Source: Kordiimonas laminariae | GTDB taxonomy: Bacteria > Pseudomonadota > Alphaproteobacteria > Sphingomonadales > Kordiimonadaceae | Direction of reading: 5' to 3' | Assembly: GCF_023008165.1 (NCBI RefSeq) | Contig: NZ_JAKQZA010000005.1 | Coordinates: 62,001-126,000, forward strand | DNA: 64,000 nt | Part shown: one piece after another, positions 43,237 through 52,900 of the stretch | Layout: every line of letters starts with the position of its first letter | How positions within the stretch are numbered: the first letter of the stretch is position 1 | Program-made: the position numbers and the translations under genes | Notes under the pieces: generated by a model | The model's input: only the letters and a program-made list of their open reading frames with translations | Database searches by the model: none | What the model was told of the DNA's origin: nothing

Positions 43237-45207
43237 ATGACCAAATTTGCTGAGCTTGGCCTGAGCGCGCCGATTCTTGATGCGCTGACTCGCCTTGAGT
43301 TCGAAAATGCTACTGAAATTCAGGCAGCATCAATCCCACATCTTCATGAAGGCCACGATCTTACGGGTATTGCACAAACAGGTAGCGGTAAAACAGCTGC
43401 GTTTGTAATCCCCGCGCTTGAGCGTATCCTGCAGAAAGAAGAACGTGCGAAACCAGGTATGCCGCGTGCGCTTATCCTTGCACCAACCCGCGAGCTTGCT
43501 ATCCAGATCACTGAAACGGTAAAGGAACTGTCTTCCTGCATGCGCGCCAGCTGCTGCACTATTTATGGCGGTGCCCCATACCGCACGCAGACGCACATCC
43601 TGCGCCGCGGTGTTGACATTCTTGTGGCAACTCCTGGCCGCCTCAAGGACCATATGAAGCGTGAAAACATCTTCCTTGATGAAGTTGAATATTTCGTTCT
43701 CGATGAAGCTGACCGCATGCTGGATATGGGGTTCATTGATGATGTACGTGATATTGCGAAACAAATCCGTGGCTATCACCAATCTATCATGTTCTCTGCA
43801 ACCATGAACCCGCGCATCCGCGACCTTGCAGAAACACTTCTGAACGAACCAGTGAATGTTGAAGTTGCCACACAGGCAACCATTGCTGATAATCTTTCAC
43901 ACTCGGTTATGTATGTGCCTGGCCACCAGAAGAAAGACCTTCTTCTACACATGCTGGAAACCAAACAGCCTCATAAATCACTCGTATTTGTTCGCACTAA
44001 AAAAGATGCTGAAGAATATTGTGAATTCCTCAAAGAAGAAGGGTTCACAGCTGATACACTCCATGGTGATAAGGTTCAGAAAATCCGCCAGCGCACCATC
44101 CGTGATTTTAAAGCAGATAAGTTTGATTTCCTTGTGGCAACAGATGTTGCAGCACGTGGGCTTGATGTGAAAGATATCACGCACGTTTTCAACATTGATG
44201 TACCGGTTGATCCTGAGAGTTATGTACACCGTATTGGCCGTACCGCTCGCGGCGGTGCCCACGGCGAAGCTTATACATTCTGTGGCAAGAATGACATGGG
44301 TAAACTGCGTGCCGTTGAAGCTCTTATTAAAATGGAAATCTGGGTTGATGCAGATCACCCATACCCACTGACTTTCAACAAATCTAAAACCAAACGCGGT
44401 GATTTCCTCAAATCACGCGGTAAAGGCAAACCGGGTGATCGCAGAGGCCGCAGTGATAACCGTGGTGACCGTGGCGGCAGAAACGATCGCCCACGTCGTG
44501 ATCGGGATGATCGCCCTCAACGCCGAGATAGAGATGAGTTCTCAGCTCGCGGTGAACGTAATAGCCGTCCAAACCGTGATGAACGCCCTCGTCGCGATAG
44601 AGACGATCGCCGTCCACAGCGTAGAGACCGTGAAGACTATAATGCGCGCAGTGACCGTAATGAATGGTCAGACCGCCCTCGCCGCGATAGAGACGACCGT
44701 CCACAACGCAGAGAACGTGGTGACTATAGCGCACGCAGCGACCGCAACGATTGGTCAGACCGTCCACGCCGTGACAGAGATGATCGTCCTCAACGCAGAG
44801 ATCGGGATGACCGTCCGCAACGCGACAATTGGAAAAGCGAAAAACCACGTCGCGAACGGGAAGATCGCCCACAGCGTCGCAATCGTGATGAACGTAAAGA
44901 ACGTGGCAGCTGGGATGAAAAACCAGCCTTCCGTAAAGCACGGGATGACCGTGACGAACGTAAACCACGCGGTGAAAGAACAGAGCGTTCTGAACGCCCA
45001 AATCGCAGCGAGACGCCTGAAGTTAAGAAAGACAAGAATTTCGGCAAGCCAAACAGCAAAGCGAAAGCAAAGGTTAAAGGTGGTAAACGCCCTGCAGTTG
45101 CCGCACGTAAGGCCGCAAAGAAAGCAGCAGCGATGAAAAGCAGCACACCACGCCGCGGCGCTGCAAGAAACGCTGGCGGTAATCAACCGCTGCGCCGTCG
45201 TGGATAA
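43237..45207 (+). CDS. DEAD-box ATP-dependent RNA helicase with Arg/Asp-rich repeat tail
   Basis: A 656-residue helicase. The ATG at 43237 follows GGAAAT; an in-frame start at 43222 is less likely. The core (about 1-380) has the Q motif (FENATEIQAASIP), AQTGSGKT, PTRELAIQ, DEADRMLDMGF, SAT, HRIGRTARGG. The rest is an unusually long basic/acidic low-complexity tail with about four copies of a 29-31-residue unit (RPRRDRDDRPQRRDRD core), then a Lys/Ala-rich end. It belongs to the RhlE-like group; tails of this kind bind RNA and can drive condensate formation. It probably functions in ribosome assembly or cold adaptation. Confidence 0.9.
   Translation: MTKFAELGLSAPILDALTRLEFENATEIQAASIPHLHEGHDLTGIAQTGSGKTAAFVIPALERILQKEERAKPGMPRALILAPTRELAIQITETVKELSSCMRASCCTIYGGAPYRTQTHILRRGVDILVATPGRLKDHMKRENIFLDEVEYFVLDEADRMLDMGFIDDVRDIAKQIRGYHQSIMFSATMNPRIRDLAETLLNEPVNVEVATQATIADNLSHSVMYVPGHQKKDLLLHMLETKQPHKSLVFVRTKKDAEEYCEFLKEEGFTADTLHGDKVQKIRQRTIRDFKADKFDFLVATDVAARGLDVKDITHVFNIDVPVDPESYVHRIGRTARGGAHGEAYTFCGKNDMGKLRAVEALIKMEIWVDADHPYPLTFNKSKTKRGDFLKSRGKGKPGDRRGRSDNRGDRGGRNDRPRRDRDDRPQRRDRDEFSARGERNSRPNRDERPRRDRDDRRPQRRDREDYNARSDRNEWSDRPRRDRDDRPQRRERGDYSARSDRNDWSDRPRRDRDDRPQRRDRDDRPQRDNWKSEKPRREREDRPQRRNRDERKERGSWDEKPAFRKARDDRDERKPRGERTERSERPNRSETPEVKKDKNFGKPNSKAKAKVKGGKRPAVAARKAAKKAAAMKSSTPRRGAARNAGGNQPLRRRG
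44485..44828 (+). repeat. In-frame tandem repeats coding the Arg/Asp-rich helicase tail
   Basis: About four degenerate direct repeats of roughly 87-93 bp encode RPRRDRDDRPQRR-type units separated by YxARSDRNxWSD segments. The copies differ at many third positions, so they are old rather than recent duplications. Not a CRISPR or mobile element. Confidence 0.75.
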
Positions 45208-45249
45208 TAATCCTAAGTTTACCTAAGGTTTATTGCCTAAACGAATAAC

Positions 45250-46542
45250 ATGCCTAGTATGATGTTCATGAAACATCTGCTAGGCATTTTTATATCTTCG
45301 TCCATCGTGGCTGGCGCCGCGCTGGCCTCCGATTCCATTATCTATGAAACAGAGAAGGCTTTTGACCGCAGTCAGGCTCTTAGGGGCGAAGGCGTTGCGG
45401 CATTTCGCACGGGTAATGTGGAACTTGCACTGGAAAAACTTCAAGCGGCGCTTAAAGAGCGGCCAAATCACCCGGTTCTTCTTAACTATCTTGCATATAT
45501 TGGTGCACAGCAAAGCGATGAGGCCTTAACAAAACAAGCAGCAGAAGGCTTTTTAAAAGTTGGGCTACAGCCACCAGCAAACATTCTTGGCGCTATGGCA
45601 GAACGAACACCAGATAACAAAGCCCTGTATGATAAACTGAAGCAGTCCGGGGCCTCAAAAGGCAAGCCAGAAATTGCTTTTACCGTTGGTACTGAAGCTG
45701 GTTTGGTTGAAGGTGTGGCGATCAAAGATGCCTCAACTGCTTTCCTGTCTACTGTGGCAACTGGCACCATCTTTAAAAAGGAAAATGATACGCTCATTCC
45801 TTTCTTTAAAGCGACGGAGTTAGGAGCCAGAAATTTCTTTGGTATTGCGTACAGTAAAAACACCGATAGCCTGTTTGCAACATACGCTACTCTTGATAAT
45901 TACGAATGCGGAACAAATTGCCCTACTGGGGTAATTGAGCTTGATGCCACCACTGGCAAGCTACGCAGAAATGCCTTTATAGATTCAAATAAGAAACAGC
46001 CACACCAAATTGCAGATATCGTCATAGGGCCTGATGATGAGGTTCTTTTAAGCGATGCCCAAGGTAAAGCAGTTTATAAGTTGAAAGACGACAAGCTTGA
46101 CGAGATAGAAGCCCTCCCAACCAGTATGAGCCCACAAGGTATTGTGAAACTGGGTAATGGTGACATTCTTGTTGCAGATTATGGCCGGGGTATCTGGCTT
46201 CTGAAAAATGGTAAAAAGCAATTACTCGGCACACCTGATAATTTGATGCTGATTGGCCTTGATGGTCTGTATCTTAAGAATGGTAAACTGATTGCGATCC
46301 AAAACGGTACCAACCCAAACCGCATTTTATCACTCACTCTTGCAAATGATCTTAGCCATATCAAAAGCTATGAAATTATGGTGCAAGGATCAGAGGTCAT
46401 GACGGAGCCCACATTAGGTACATTCTACAAAGATAGCTTCTATTTCGTCGGTAACAGCCAATGGGCCAAATACCCGAACGGACACAATATCAAAGAAGGT
46501 ATGCAACAAGAACCAACGAACATCGCCAAGATTAGATATTAA
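45250..46542 (+). CDS. Exported protein with TPR-like N-terminus and beta-propeller (SMP-30/NHL-like) domain
   Basis: A 430-residue protein of unknown function. Several ATGs cluster at the start (45250, 45259, 45262, 45268) and none has a good ribosome site; MKHLLGIFISSSIVAGAALA from 45268 forms the signal peptide. Residues about 25-110 look like a pair of tetratricopeptide helices (LRGEGVAAFRTGNVELALEKLQAAL). The rest has repeated strands such as VEGVAIKDASTAFLSTVATGTIFK and QGIVKLGNGDILVADYGRGIWLL, a six-bladed propeller pattern. Cys pair ECGTNCP could be a disulphide. It overlaps the convergent small gene by 4 bp. Confidence 0.68.
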   Translation: MPSMMFMKHLLGIFISSSIVAGAALASDSIIYETEKAFDRSQALRGEGVAAFRTGNVELALEKLQAALKERPNHPVLLNYLAYIGAQQSDEALTKQAAEGFLKVGLQPPANILGAMAERTPDNKALYDKLKQSGASKGKPEIAFTVGTEAGLVEGVAIKDASTAFLSTVATGTIFKKENDTLIPFFKATELGARNFFGIAYSKNTDSLFATYATLDNYECGTNCPTGVIELDATTGKLRRNAFIDSNKKQPHQIADIVIGPDDEVLLSDAQGKAVYKLKDDKLDEIEALPTSMSPQGIVKLGNGDILVADYGRGIWLLKNGKKQLLGTPDNLMLIGLDGLYLKNGKLIAIQNGTNPNRILSLTLANDLSHIKSYEIMVQGSEVMTEPTLGTFYKDSFYFVGNSQWAKYPNGHNIKEGMQQEPTNIAKIRY

Positions 46543-46823
46543 TTTGCAACAACATAAAAAGTTGTGCCGCGCAATATGTGTGAATATTCGGCGATATTGA
46601 TAGGGTAACCTATACGAAAAAAGAAGGGGGAGTATGTTTCAACCCACATGCTTTCCCCTGTGGGCATTTTAACCTGAATACGCCGAAGCCCATTACTGTC
46701 TTCTACATCTTCAAGAGCTATTACCTCAGCTTTAACGGTTACAACAAGTTTAGGCGGCAGGTTATAGAAATAAAAATAGGCGAGAACCCCCAGAAACACA
46801 GCAAAACCGATAATCCTCAGCAC
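46539..46823 (-). CDS. Small single-helix membrane protein, unknown function
   Basis: About 94 residues. The GTG at 46823 is preferred over the GTG at 46841, which lies inside the purine-rich ribosome site (GGAGGGAGAGGGG). One N-terminal helix (LRIIGFAVFLGVLAYFYFYN) anchors a small beta-rich domain (LVVTVKAEVIALEDVEDSNGLRRIQVKMPTG), probably periplasmic. No family recognised. It diverges from the M50 protease gene and overlaps the propeller-protein gene at its 3' end by 4 bp. Confidence 0.55.
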   Translation of the reverse strand: MLRIIGFAVFLGVLAYFYFYNLPPKLVVTVKAEVIALEDVEDSNGLRRIQVKMPTGESMWVETYSPFFFRIGYPINIAEYSHILRGTTFYVVAN

Positions 46824-46919
46824 TAGCCCCTCTCCCTCCACTCACTCTCAAAAGCTTGTGTAATACAATATTTGCTTTCCTTGAAGCTTCTGGGTTAACT
46901 GAAACGGGAGGACGAGTCA

Positions 46920-48038
46920 TTGAATAAAATCGTGAAATCAATACTTAAGCTAAGCGCCTTTGCGGTAGTAGGTGCTGTTATCGGAGCAAGTGCCGCCGCC
47001 TTTGCTGATTTCCAAATGCCTGATCTGGGATTAAGTAAAACGGTTACAGTTATTTCCTTAATTCTGGCGATACCAATTGGTTTATTCACCTCTATTTTGT
47101 TTCACGAACTCGGCCATATGCTTTTTGGTGTGCTGGCTGGAATGAAAGCTCATGCATTTATCGTAGGCCCCTTTCAGTGGACCTTCGAAGACAACAGACG
47201 CCTACCATCATTTGAGTTAACAGCAAGCTTCAATGGCGGCATGGCGCTCTGCAAACCGTCCAGCCCTGATGCACCTGCCCGAGAATTTACACTGTTGATC
47301 ATCGGCGGACCTGTTGCCTCTTTCCTGTTAACCGGGGTTTGCATATTGGCTCTTCCTTATACAGATCCGGTCACAACGATATTCCTTGGTATGACCGCTG
47401 GTATTTCGTTCTTTCTCGGAACCGTGAATCTTTACCCGCAAACCATCGGCAACCTTCATACAGATGGGGGCAGGCTTTTAATCAACCTCAAAGGCGGAAA
47501 GAAAGCTGCGGAAATGAACGCTCAAGTCCAGATGTCCAGCTATCTGTTTACGCCGGGGTCACCAAAGGATTGGCCTGAAACACTCATTAAAACATTACAA
47601 AACGCAGAAGAACACAGCCCTGAATGGTTGGCCGGGCAATATTATGGTTATACTTTATCGGTACTTAACCAAAATTGGAAAGAGGCGCGCACGTATCTGG
47701 ACAAACTTTTGGAAAAAATAGAGGACAGGCCAGCCTACGAACAGGTTTCTTACCAACAAGAAGAGGGGCTTTTTCTTGCCATCAGTACATTCGATTTTGA
47801 AGCGGCAAAGGCGAAACTGAATCTGAGAGAGAAAACACTTTTCACATCAAAGCATACCAAAGAAATCTATCATGCTATTCACTACGTTGCAGATGCTAAT
47901 TATGAAGATGCTCTATTAAGCCTGCAAAAAGCTGAAGATTTAATTCCTCAAGGCCACTTTAAAGGTTTGAGGGAGCTTTCTGAAATAGAGATTAAGATTA
48001 TTAGAGGGTATATTGAAGAACAACGAAAAGCTGCTTAG
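46920..48038 (+). CDS. M50 family membrane metallopeptidase with C-terminal helical-repeat domain
   Basis: A 372-residue protein starting at a TTG 8 bp after GGGAGG. A first membrane segment is followed by a helix with the zinc motif His62-Glu-Leu-Gly-His66 (LFHELGHMLFG). Further helices follow (LLIIGGPVASFLLTGVCILAL and ITAGISFFLGTVNLYP-like), with a second metal motif including Asp in NLHTDGGRLL. The C-terminal 180 residues are soluble and TPR-like (ARTYLDKLLEKIEDRP, YEDALLSLQKAEDL). M50 proteases cleave within or near the membrane; no PDZ domain is present. The 3' end overlaps queG by 4 bp. Confidence 0.78.
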   Translation: MNKIVKSILKLSAFAVVGAVIGASAAAFADFQMPDLGLSKTVTVISLILAIPIGLFTSILFHELGHMLFGVLAGMKAHAFIVGPFQWTFEDNRRLPSFELTASFNGGMALCKPSSPDAPAREFTLLIIGGPVASFLLTGVCILALPYTDPVTTIFLGMTAGISFFLGTVNLYPQTIGNLHTDGGRLLINLKGGKKAAEMNAQVQMSSYLFTPGSPKDWPETLIKTLQNAEEHSPEWLAGQYYGYTLSVLNQNWKEARTYLDKLLEKIEDRPAYEQVSYQQEEGLFLAISTFDFEAAKAKLNLREKTLFTSKHTKEIYHAIHYVADANYEDALLSLQKAEDLIPQGHFKGLRELSEIEIKIIRGYIEEQRKAA

Positions 48039-49072
48039 CTAAGTTCTTCCAGCGCCCACCGGGCTGCATCCACCACTTCTTCCGCATCATCCGCCAAGAG
48101 CGTTCTAACTTGAGGCAAATATGCTTTATTTGCGCTATTTCCAATGGCGTAAAGCACGTTGCGTACAAACCTGTCCCGCCCAATACGCTTAATTGGGCTG
48201 CCGGAAAACACTTCCCTGAATGATTTGTCGTCTAAGCCAACTAAATCACCTAATTCGGGGGCATTAAGTTCCACACGAGCATGGAAAGCTGCTTCAGAAG
48301 AAGCTTGGGCAAACTTATTCCAGGGGCATGCAGCCAAACAATCATCACAGCCATAAATGCGGTTGCCCATCGGTTTGCGAAATTCTTCCGGAATGGGCCC
48401 TTTATGCTCAATCGTCAGGTAACTGATACAGCGGGCGGCATCCAGTTCATAAGGTTGCGGGAAAGCATCTGTCGGGCATGCAGCAATGCAGGCAGAACAA
48501 CTACCGCACTGATCCCTGTGAGGGTTATCTGCCGGCAATTCCATATCCGTGTAGATAGCACCAAGGAACACCCAGCTACCAAATTCTGGCGATACCATGT
48601 TAGTATGCTTACCCTGCCAGCCAAGGCCCGCAGCAGCCGCAAGCGGCTTTTCCGGCACCGGGGCTGTATCCACAAACACTTTTAAATCACAGTTAAATTC
48701 TGGCACAATCCAACGGGCAAAGGCCTTAAGCCGCTTCTTTACCAGATCATGATAGTCCTTACCGCGCGCATAAACAGAAATATTTGCGCGATCTTTTTTG
48801 TCCAAAAGTAAACGCGGGTCATCTTTTGGTCCATAATTGACCGACAACATAATGACCGATTTAGCTTCTGGCCACAGATTTTGCGGATGCTCACGTTGAT
48901 GCATACGTTCAGCCATCCACTCCATGGAAGCATAACGTTTCAGTTCAACAAATTTTCTAAAGCCTGCAATAATTTGCTCAGAAGTAGCTGCTTCCGTGAT
49001 CCCGAATTGATCAAAGCCGAGCTCAAATGCTTTTGCTTCAAGCCGCTGGCGGATATCTGCATCCGCCGACAT
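48035..49072 (-). CDS. queG: Epoxyqueuosine reductase
   Basis: Cobalamin- and Fe-S-dependent enzyme for the last step of queuosine synthesis, reducing epoxyqueuosine in tRNA. At 345 residues it is standard. Motifs: SVNYGPKDDP, DTAPVPEKPLAAAAGLGWQGKHTN (cobalamin/substrate region, in part), two ferredoxin-type clusters CGSCSACIAACPTDAF and CDDCLAACPWN, and a C-terminal HEAT-like repeat. Cobalamin use is consistent with cobST in the same window. Its start follows the GST stop by 1 bp (TGATATG), so the genes are translationally coupled. Confidence 0.96.
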   Translation of the reverse strand: MSADADIRQRLEAKAFELGFDQFGITEAATSEQIIAGFRKFVELKRYASMEWMAERMHQREHPQNLWPEAKSVIMLSVNYGPKDDPRLLLDKKDRANISVYARGKDYHDLVKKRLKAFARWIVPEFNCDLKVFVDTAPVPEKPLAAAAGLGWQGKHTNMVSPEFGSWVFLGAIYTDMELPADNPHRDQCGSCSACIAACPTDAFPQPYELDAARCISYLTIEHKGPIPEEFRKPMGNRIYGCDDCLAACPWNKFAQASSEAAFHARVELNAPELGDLVGLDDKSFREVFSGSPIKRIGRDRFVRNVLYAIGNSANKAYLPQVRTLLADDAEEVVDAARWALEELS

Positions 49073-49073
49073 A

Positions 49074-49742
49074 TCAGAAATCCAGTTCGGAATAATGCTC
49101 AGCAGGTGCTAAGCCATTGATTTTGTCAGATAAAAGCGACCGTACAGACCGGCGGCACTTCACGCGCATATACCATTCTTTTACCTGCGGCCATTCCTGC
49201 CAATAGATATTACCAAAATAATCCGCCACAGAGATATGCGCCGCTGCTGCCGCATCCGCCATGGTGAACTGGCTACCGGCTAGATAATGCCTACGCTCCA
49301 CAAGAAACGAAACATATTTCAGGTGGGTTTTGAGGTTATGGGCCGCACAGCGAATTGCCTGCGAATCCGGCTCGCCCATACCAAAGAAACGCTTATAGAG
49401 CTTTTCCTGCACCAAATGGCGCGTCACTTCAGAACCAAGCTTGGTATGAAACCAACCCACAAGCCGCCGGGTTTCATAGCGTTCATCAGCATCACCAAAC
49501 AGCATTGGTGGTTCAGGTACGATTTCTTCAAGGAATTCAGCGATTGCCATTACGCCTGAATAAGCTTTGCCATCATCCATCACCAGAACCGGAACTTCAC
49601 CGGCGGGGTTAAGCGCCAAAAACTGGGGCCTGCGCTCCCACTCTTTTTCAATGCGCAACGTGAAATCAATGCGCTTTTCACTAAGAAGCACACGAACAAA
49701 ACGGGCGGCAGGACTGAGCCAGTGATGATAAAGTACGGGCAT
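49074..49742 (-). CDS. Glutathione S-transferase-like protein, FzlA-like
   Basis: A 222-residue GST-fold protein: thioredoxin-like N-domain (LYHHWLSPAARFVRVLLSEK, NPAGEVPVLV with the cis-Pro, then a degenerate SGVMAIAEFLEE) and an all-helical C-domain (FTMADAAAAAHISVADY). The N-terminal Ser in SPAAR could be the catalytic residue. The conserved C-terminal end (AEHYSELDF) and coupling to queG recall FzlA, the alphaproteobacterial GST-like FtsZ-binding protein. That identification is from memory of the family, so moderate. Confidence 0.75.
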   Translation of the reverse strand: MPVLYHHWLSPAARFVRVLLSEKRIDFTLRIEKEWERRPQFLALNPAGEVPVLVMDDGKAYSGVMAIAEFLEEIVPEPPMLFGDADERYETRRLVGWFHTKLGSEVTRHLVQEKLYKRFFGMGEPDSQAIRCAAHNLKTHLKYVSFLVERRHYLAGSQFTMADAAAAAHISVADYFGNIYWQEWPQVKEWYMRVKCRRSVRSLLSDKINGLAPAEHYSELDF

Positions 49743-49878
49743 AATCGGTATTTGTAATCAGTATGGATTAATAGAAACTAAAAGCAGTTTAGAACTAAAA
49801 ATTCCAAAAGGAAATATCTAGTCGCCTGCTTTTGTTCTTAGCCCTATAAATACTAAAAATAAAGCCCAGAAAATATGG

Positions 49879-49901
49879 AAAAGCCCGGAAAAACCGGGCT
49901 T
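49879..49901 (-). terminator. Terminator of the gltD-gltB operon
   Basis: Perfect 8-bp stem AAGCCCGG / CCGGGCTT with a 5-nt loop, followed on the minus strand by a short T stretch. It lies 8 bp after the gltB stop. Confidence 0.75.
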
Positions 49902-49908
49902 CACACAT

Positions 49909-52900
49909 TTATGCGATATTTGCCTCAGCGGCGCTATCATCCGTTACCGGATGATCAAGCTTATCAATCATTTCCTTTGGCACCACCTGCCAGAAGTTTT
50001 GGAGCTTCGTTTCCCAGTTTGAAAGGATAGTTGCCCCCCAGCGGGAATGGGTCTCGCGGGTATGTTCTTCAATGGCAGCCTTGAGATCAGCTTCCCAATG
50101 AGCTGAAGACAAACGGTTATAAAGAAGGCTTTCGGTATTAATGTGTTCTTCAAATTTACCATCTTCATCATAAACAAAAGCCATACCACCCGTCATTCCG
50201 GCACCGAAATTATCCCCAACAGCACCAAGGATGATGGCTTTACCGCCTGTCATATATTCACAGCCGTTCGCCCCGCAGCCTTCAACTACCACAGTTGCGC
50301 CAGAATTGCGCACAGCGAAACGCTCACCCGCCTGGCCTGCTGCAAACAGCTTTCCTGACGTAGCACCATAAAGAACCGTGTTACCGATGATGGTATTAGA
50401 TTGCGAATTAAATGATGCCCGATTTGACGGCCGTACAACAATAGTACCGCCAGAAAGACCTTTACCCACATAATCATTGGCATCACCCGCCACCTCAATC
50501 TTAAGGCCCTGCACCGCAAACGCCCCAAGGGACTGCCCAGCAGAACCGCGCAAACGCACGGTCACATGATCAGGCTTCAAGCCTGTCATACCAAAATGCT
50601 GGGTGATCTCGCTTGAGAAACGGGTTCCAATAGCCCTCAGCGTATTCTGTACACTGTAGGTAAGCTGCATCTTCTCACCTTTGCTGAATACAGCTTTCGC
50701 ATCCTCAAGCATCTGCGCATCAAGCGTATCCGGCACTTCATTGCGGCCTTCAAGGGTACAGATGCTTTGGTGGTTCCTGCCACCTACCTGCACAAGGAGC
50801 GGGTTCAAATCCAGATCATCAAGGTGATCCGCACCGCGACTTACCTGATGAAGAAGATCCGTACGGCCAATGATATCATCCAGCTTCTCGACGCCAAGTT
50901 CAGCGAGAATTTCTCGGGTTTCCTCGGCAATAAAGCTGAAGAGATTCACTACTTTCTCTGGCGTGCCATCAAATTTGGCACGCAGCTTTTCATCTTGCGT
51001 ACACACGCCAACCGGGCAGGTGTTTGAATGGCACTGACGCACCATAATACAGCCCATTGCAACGAGCGAAGCCGTGCCTACACCGTATTCTTCAGCGCCC
51101 AGCATCGCGGCTATCACAACATCACGGCCGGTTTTAATTCCGCCGTCTGTGCGGAGCTTCACCCGGTGACGCAGTCCATTCAGTGTCAGAACCTGGTTAA
51201 CCTCTGCAAGGCCAATTTCCCAAGGGGTGCCAGCATATTTAATACTGGTTTGCGGGCTTGCACCTGTGCCGCCGTTATGGCCCGAAATCAGGATGACATC
51301 CGCATGCGCTTTCGCAACACCCGCTGCGATCGTACCAATCCCCGCGGAAGACACCAGCTTCACACACACCTGAGCGCGCGGGTTGATCTGCTTCAAATCA
51401 TAAATCAGCTGTGCCAGATCTTCGATGGAATAAATATCGTGGTGTGGCGGCGGTGAAATAAGCGTTACGCCCGGTGTTGAATGCCGTAGTTTCGCAATCA
51501 TCTCGGTTACTTTAAAGCCAGGCAACTGCCCGCCCTCACCGGGTTTTGCACCTTGCGCCACTTTAATTTCAAGCTCTTCACAGGCGTTCAGATACTCAGC
51601 CGTTACACCAAAACGACCAGAAGCAATCTGCTTAATCGGGCTGTTGGCGTTATCACCATTTTCATAAGGCGTATAACGTTTGCTATCCTCTCCGCCTTCA
51701 CCAGAAACAGACTTGGCACCAATACGGTTCATCGCAATGGCCAGCGTTTCGTGTGCTTCCACTGAAAGCGCCCCAAGTGACATACCCGGCGTGATAAAAC
51801 GTTTCCTGATCTGGGTGATCGATTCCACGGTATCAAGCGCTGTACCTTCCTCTGGCCTGCGGAAATCAAGGAGATCACGCAAGTTCACAGGCGGCATTGC
51901 TGCAAGACCCTTGGAATAGGTCAGATACTTGGAATAATTGTCTGACCCCACCGCGCTCTGAAGTAAGTGAATAAGCTGGCCATCATGGCTGTGCACTTCT
52001 TCACCACGGCGGAAGCGGTAGAGGCCACCAATTGGCAGAACCTGTTTGCTGCTTTCAAAGGCTTTCGCATGTTGTTCCAGCACTTTCTGCTGAACACCCA
52101 CAAGACCAATCCCAGAGATTTTGGTTGGCATACCCGGGAAAAACTCTGCCACCAAAGAGCGAGACAGCCCTAGCGCCTCAAAGTTATTGCCGCCACGATA
52201 GCTGGAGATAATGGAAATGCCCATCTTAGACATGATCTTTAGAAGGCCTTGATCAATAGCTTCTGTAGCGCGCACCACACATTCAGTGAGATCATAATCA
52301 CCAAACAGCCCCTTTGCCTGCCGTTCGGCAATCATATCCTGCGCAAGGTAAGCATTTACAGTGGTCGCGCCTGCACCAATAAGCACAGCAAAATAATGCG
52401 GATCAAGACACTCAGACGAGCGAACATTCAAACTTGTAAAGGTTCTAAGCCCTTCACCAACCAGATAAGTATGAAGGCCACCTGTCGCAAGAATCATCGG
52501 CACAGGTGCACGTTCCGCACTGATGTTTTCATCGGTCAGGAACAAATGGCCCCTGCCTTCGCGCACTGCATCTTCTGCTTCACGGCGAATACGGTTCAGC
52601 GCTTCACGTAGCGCCCCCTGCCCACCGTTTACATCAAACGTACAGTCGATTACCTCAGCTTCATCACCAAAGTGAGAAATAAGTGTTTTCCATTCCCGGT
52701 TTGAAACCACAGGACTATCAAGCACAATAGCGCCTGCCTGCGTATGGCCTTCATCAAGCACGTTCGCAAAGTTACCGAAACGGGTTTTAAGGCTCATCAC
52801 CCGGCTTTCACGCAAACTATCAATCGGCGGGTTAGTTACCTGTGAGAAATTCTGGCGGAAATAATGTGAAAGGTTCCGGTACTGGCTTGAAAGAACCGCA

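Noticed and set aside
42969-43244. 91-residue minus-strand frame before the DEAD-box gene
   Set aside because: TTG start inside the helicase start region, no ribosome site and no recognisable protein pattern.
44485-44828. Tandem repeats as a possible CRISPR or satellite
   Set aside because: Units are degenerate, in frame, without unique spacers, and encode the helicase tail.
44399-45136. 245-residue frame in another phase of the DEAD-box tail
   Set aside because: Produced by the repeated Arg/Asp codons; Val/Ala/Ile-rich repeats without any start signal.
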